This document shows positions 61,789 to 64,000 of a stretch of DNA of 64,000 nucleotides, one piece after another; positions within the stretch are counted from its first letter, which is position 1, and every line of letters starts with the position of its first letter. Made by a program: the position numbers and the translations under genes. The notes under the pieces were generated by a model. It worked only from the letters and a program-made list of their open reading frames with translations, did no database searches and was not told the origin of the DNA. Source of the DNA: Marisediminitalea lipolytica (lineage in GTDB: Bacteria; Pseudomonadota; Gammaproteobacteria; Enterobacterales; Alteromonadaceae); NCBI RefSeq assembly GCF_001758465.1, contig NZ_MJIC01000014.1, positions 527,986 to 591,985 of the forward strand. Direction: 5' to 3'.

Positions 61789-63537
61789 TTATTGTTTTTG
61801 TTGGTTTTTTTTATTTTCGGTTCCGAGTGGTGTAAAAAAATCAGACACAATTTTATATTTTCCAGGCTGTATAATATTCAGCGGATCCAGCTCGTTTTTC
61901 AAAGAAAGTATAGGCAAGTCAGTCCCTAGAAGCTGGGAATCGAAATACTCGTTTGAATGTGTTGATAAACGATACTTTAAATATCCAGCTGAAGCACAGT
62001 TCAACATGGTCTCTTTGTAACATTGAAGAGCATTGGCTTCTTCTGTTGGCTTGTTTCTGTCGAAAGAAATCGAAAGTACGCACTCTATATTACGTTTATT
62101 GAGAAGTGTACAGGATATGGCAGGCTCGAATTTGTGTTCGTCGCATTTATTGTTGATTAGGTTGATTATTGCTTCGACATCTTCACCTTCAATAGGACTG
62201 CAAGGTGCCCCCCAAATACAACCAACATTATCTTGGCCTGGGTCATTTGCCTGGTCATGCTTAAGTTTGTCTAAATTTCGCCAATAAATGGTGTTAAGGA
62301 AGTAGTTTGAGGGTTTTCCCTTTTTTAGCTCACACAAACTAACAAAACCTTTTAACATGGCCAGTCTACTTGCAAGAAATCTCAGTGGCGCAACAGGTGA
62401 GGTAATTGCGCTGTTAACAAATTTTCGTACTGATGGCTTCTGAGCAAAGTTGTTTAGCTTACTTAGCAGTGCTTGTTTTTGTTCATTCATAAATACAGGC
62501 TTTAACCCCAGCGGTTTTAAATATCGCTTGAGCTCTTTAATGTTAGCCTTAACCTGATATTTAGTGCCATAAAGTGCACCTGACATCATCCAATCAGATA
62601 AACCATATTGTTTTGCTGTATTTTTAAGCGTGTCGGCATCGTAAGAGCCGATTATTTTGGGATATTCAGCAGCCAGTAGCTGAAGCGTTTTGATATAATT
62701 TCCAACATGTGCGGCACTTTGAATAACATTGTGTTGCTTGAGATAGCGGCAGGTTTCAATGAATTTGGAAAATGTCTGGTTATTAACTTCAACGAAATAA
62801 GCAACAAATGATTCTGGCTTAGGTAGAACGTTAATGGTCATATTGGTAACTATTCCTATGTTGCTTTGCAGGAATATGCCGTTGAAATTCGGTCCAATAC
62901 TCACAACGTGTGGTCTTTTCGCAATGCTCGAGAAACTGCCATTTACTGCGGTTGATACTATGGTCGGAGTTGATTCTGAACCTCGAGGCACTATGCAAGT
63001 CATCGTAACAATTTGTTCCGCATGCTCTGCTATAGGGCTATGCCCAAACCCTCGTTCCAGGTAATTGCCAATGATGCTGCTATGGATTGGCGAGCCAGTG
63101 GAGTCCGGCCAATGCTCTTCGCCAGCGTTAACCAAGTAATCATACAAGGCTTGTTGCGTGACACCTGGCTCCAGACTAATTTGCCCCAAGATCTTATTGT
63201 ATTGATATATTTTATCAAATGAGGACAGATCAATTAATATCGTGTTTTCAGCGTAAGGGGCATCACTGCCATAGCCTATATTGAGGCCGCTACTTATAAT
63301 TTGCAGACCGATATGATTCCTTTTAGCCACTTCAACCACGGTTAGGATTTGGCTGTATCGACGAGAACTAATCTCAGCGCTTTGGGGAATTGGCGAAACA
63401 CGAAGATAGTTTTTGTAAGTTGGCGGGTAATAGCTAATAGAAAGGCTTTCGAGTGGTTTACCAGCGACAATTTGCTCACCGGCAAAACCACTGTTCAGAA
63501 GCTCATTTGTAACTTGTTCAATTTGCTTCTCGTCCAT
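61789..63537 (-). CDS. FAD-linked oxidase of the 4-cresol dehydrogenase/vanillyl-alcohol oxidase type
   Basis: 582 residues from ATG 63537; longer in-frame starts up to 63576 lie further inside the upstream gene. The FAD_binding_4 domain shows ISSGLNIGYGSDAPYAENTILIDLSSFDKI, then SLEPGVTQQALYDYL and GNYLERGFGHSPIAEHAEQI, closely paralleling 4-cresol dehydrogenase (SRGKNLGYG, GNTMDRGVGYTP). The C-terminal substrate domain ends PLNIIQPGKYK, also typical. No signal peptide, so it is cytosolic. The family oxidises para-substituted phenols. It overlaps the N-acyltransferase gene by 20 bases, implying a shared pathway. The true substrate is unknown. Confidence 0.82.
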   Translation of the reverse strand: MDEKQIEQVTNELLNSGFAGEQIVAGKPLESLSISYYPPTYKNYLRVSPIPQSAEISSRRYSQILTVVEVAKRNHIGLQIISSGLNIGYGSDAPYAENTILIDLSSFDKIYQYNKILGQISLEPGVTQQALYDYLVNAGEEHWPDSTGSPIHSSIIGNYLERGFGHSPIAEHAEQIVTMTCIVPRGSESTPTIVSTAVNGSFSSIAKRPHVVSIGPNFNGIFLQSNIGIVTNMTINVLPKPESFVAYFVEVNNQTFSKFIETCRYLKQHNVIQSAAHVGNYIKTLQLLAAEYPKIIGSYDADTLKNTAKQYGLSDWMMSGALYGTKYQVKANIKELKRYLKPLGLKPVFMNEQKQALLSKLNNFAQKPSVRKFVNSAITSPVAPLRFLASRLAMLKGFVSLCELKKGKPSNYFLNTIYWRNLDKLKHDQANDPGQDNVGCIWGAPCSPIEGEDVEAIINLINNKCDEHKFEPAISCTLLNKRNIECVLSISFDRNKPTEEANALQCYKETMLNCASAGYLKYRLSTHSNEYFDSQLLGTDLPILSLKNELDPLNIIQPGKYKIVSDFFTPLGTENKKNQQKQ

Positions 63538-64000
63538 AAGTGTTCTCGTCATTATCGGCATGAATATCCATTTCATCGATTGACTTCTGGATATGTTTCA
63601 GCATTATCGCAAAGCCTGGTGTCAGATTTTTTAACAACAGTTTCTGATTTATATAATATGGCGCCCTTCTGCCATGATAATCAACTACCGGTCCTATTTG
63701 TTCGAACTTAATGCCAATAAAACGCATGCTTCTGGCCAAACGGGGTTCCATCATCACGTAGGCATGCTTGATGCCTTGCTGCATAGCTAGTGCCGCTGCT
63801 GAAAAGTATAACCCTACTGCAATAAAAGGAAAGCAACGAAGTTCATTTTCCGAGTAGGTCTTTGTGTTAATAGCACCAGTTGCTGCTCCAGCAAATTGGT
63901 CCATCTGACGGCGTCTGAATTCATGCGGAACTGCTAATCTTGATATTTCGCAAACTTCGTTACGATCAAAATTACTGGGATTCAATTCTTGGTTAGTAAT
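63518..64000 (-). CDS. PEP-CTERM/exosortase-associated N-acyltransferase (TIGR03694-like), C-terminal part
   Basis: The frame is open to the window edge, so about 160 C-terminal residues are seen and the N-terminal part is missing. ICEIS-like text NEVCEISRLAVPHEFRRRQMD is the strongest signature: the EISRLAV/RRR segment of autoinducer-synthase-like (GNAT fold) acyltransferases linked to PEP-CTERM. RCFPFIAVGLYFSAAALAMQQGIKHAYVMMEPRLARSMRFIGIKFEQIGPVVDYHG also fits. Relatives have been shown to make long-chain N-acyl amino acids. It is followed by the flavoprotein gene with overlapping ends. Confidence 0.8.
   Translation of the reverse strand: MTNQELNPSNFDRNEVCEISRLAVPHEFRRRQMDQFAGAATGAINTKTYSENELRCFPFIAVGLYFSAAALAMQQGIKHAYVMMEPRLARSMRFIGIKFEQIGPVVDYHGRRAPYYINQKLLLKNLTPGFAIMLKHIQKSIDEMDIHADNDENTYGREAN

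Overview
The window is a chromosomal segment of a marine gammaproteobacterium, most likely an Alteromonadaceae member (Alteromonas/Aestuariibacter-like). The evidence is the housekeeping genes (FadE-type acyl-CoA dehydrogenase, LpxL, GlnE, HldE), their similarity to enteric and Alteromonadales proteins, and a complete exosortase A (XrtA/EpsH) exopolysaccharide locus of the type common in aquatic Gram-negatives. Genus-level assignment is inference. No rRNA, tRNA, CRISPR or prophage was seen.

Layout. (1) 1-11.3 kb holds core genes: the start of a FadE-like dehydrogenase (cut by the window edge), a LolA-like/outer-membrane-barrel trio, a DUF3081-type protein, lpxL, a TcpQ-domain protein, glnE, a DUF350 membrane protein, a GIY-YIG protein and hldE. 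(2) 11.4-33.4 kb is the XrtA core. It has an XrtA-associated ATPase, then a leftward block (Wza-like export lipoprotein, Wzz-like chain-length protein, tyrosine autokinase, outer-membrane barrel). Diverging from that block is a long rightward operon: priming sugar transferase, deacetylase, FemAB protein, exosortase A-EpsI, glycosyltransferases, amidotransferase, three GDP-heptose genes, four more glycosyltransferases and an overlooked 31-codon membrane ORF. (3) 33.4-50.5 kb looks AT-richer and carries the strain-variable polymer genes: ligase/polymerase-like protein, flippase, a large PHP-domain protein, a decayed IS481-family element, two tandem MBOAT + SGNH-like acylation cassettes, glycosyltransferases, a sulfotransferase and an acyltransferase-3. 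(4) 50.5-60.7 kb is a leftward operon that probably begins at prsT (clear sigma-70-type promoter). It continues through a FemAB/beta-propeller fusion, an ATP-grasp/low-molecular-weight phosphatase fusion, a deacetylase-like protein, a GT2, a pyruvyltransferase-like protein and a second sulfotransferase. (5) 60.8-64 kb has one PEP-CTERM substrate protein with a near-consensus sigma-54 promoter and its own terminator. Beyond it is a coupled pair: a PEP-CTERM-associated N-acyltransferase (cut by the window edge) and a 4-cresol dehydrogenase/vanillyl-alcohol-oxidase-like flavoprotein.

How it fits together (inference from families). The cell appears to build a heteropolysaccharide on undecaprenyl phosphate. 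GDP-D,D-heptose may be one donor, and deacetylation, O-acylation, sulfation and pyruvylation may follow. A Wzx/Wzy-like route with Wzz, tyrosine kinase and Wza-like export would assemble it. Exosortase A would process PEP-CTERM proteins at the inner membrane on their way to the polymer-bearing surface. The least described parts are the acyltransferase-flavoprotein pair, the two fusion proteins, the PHP protein with a large unassigned N-terminal half, and the 31-codon ORF.
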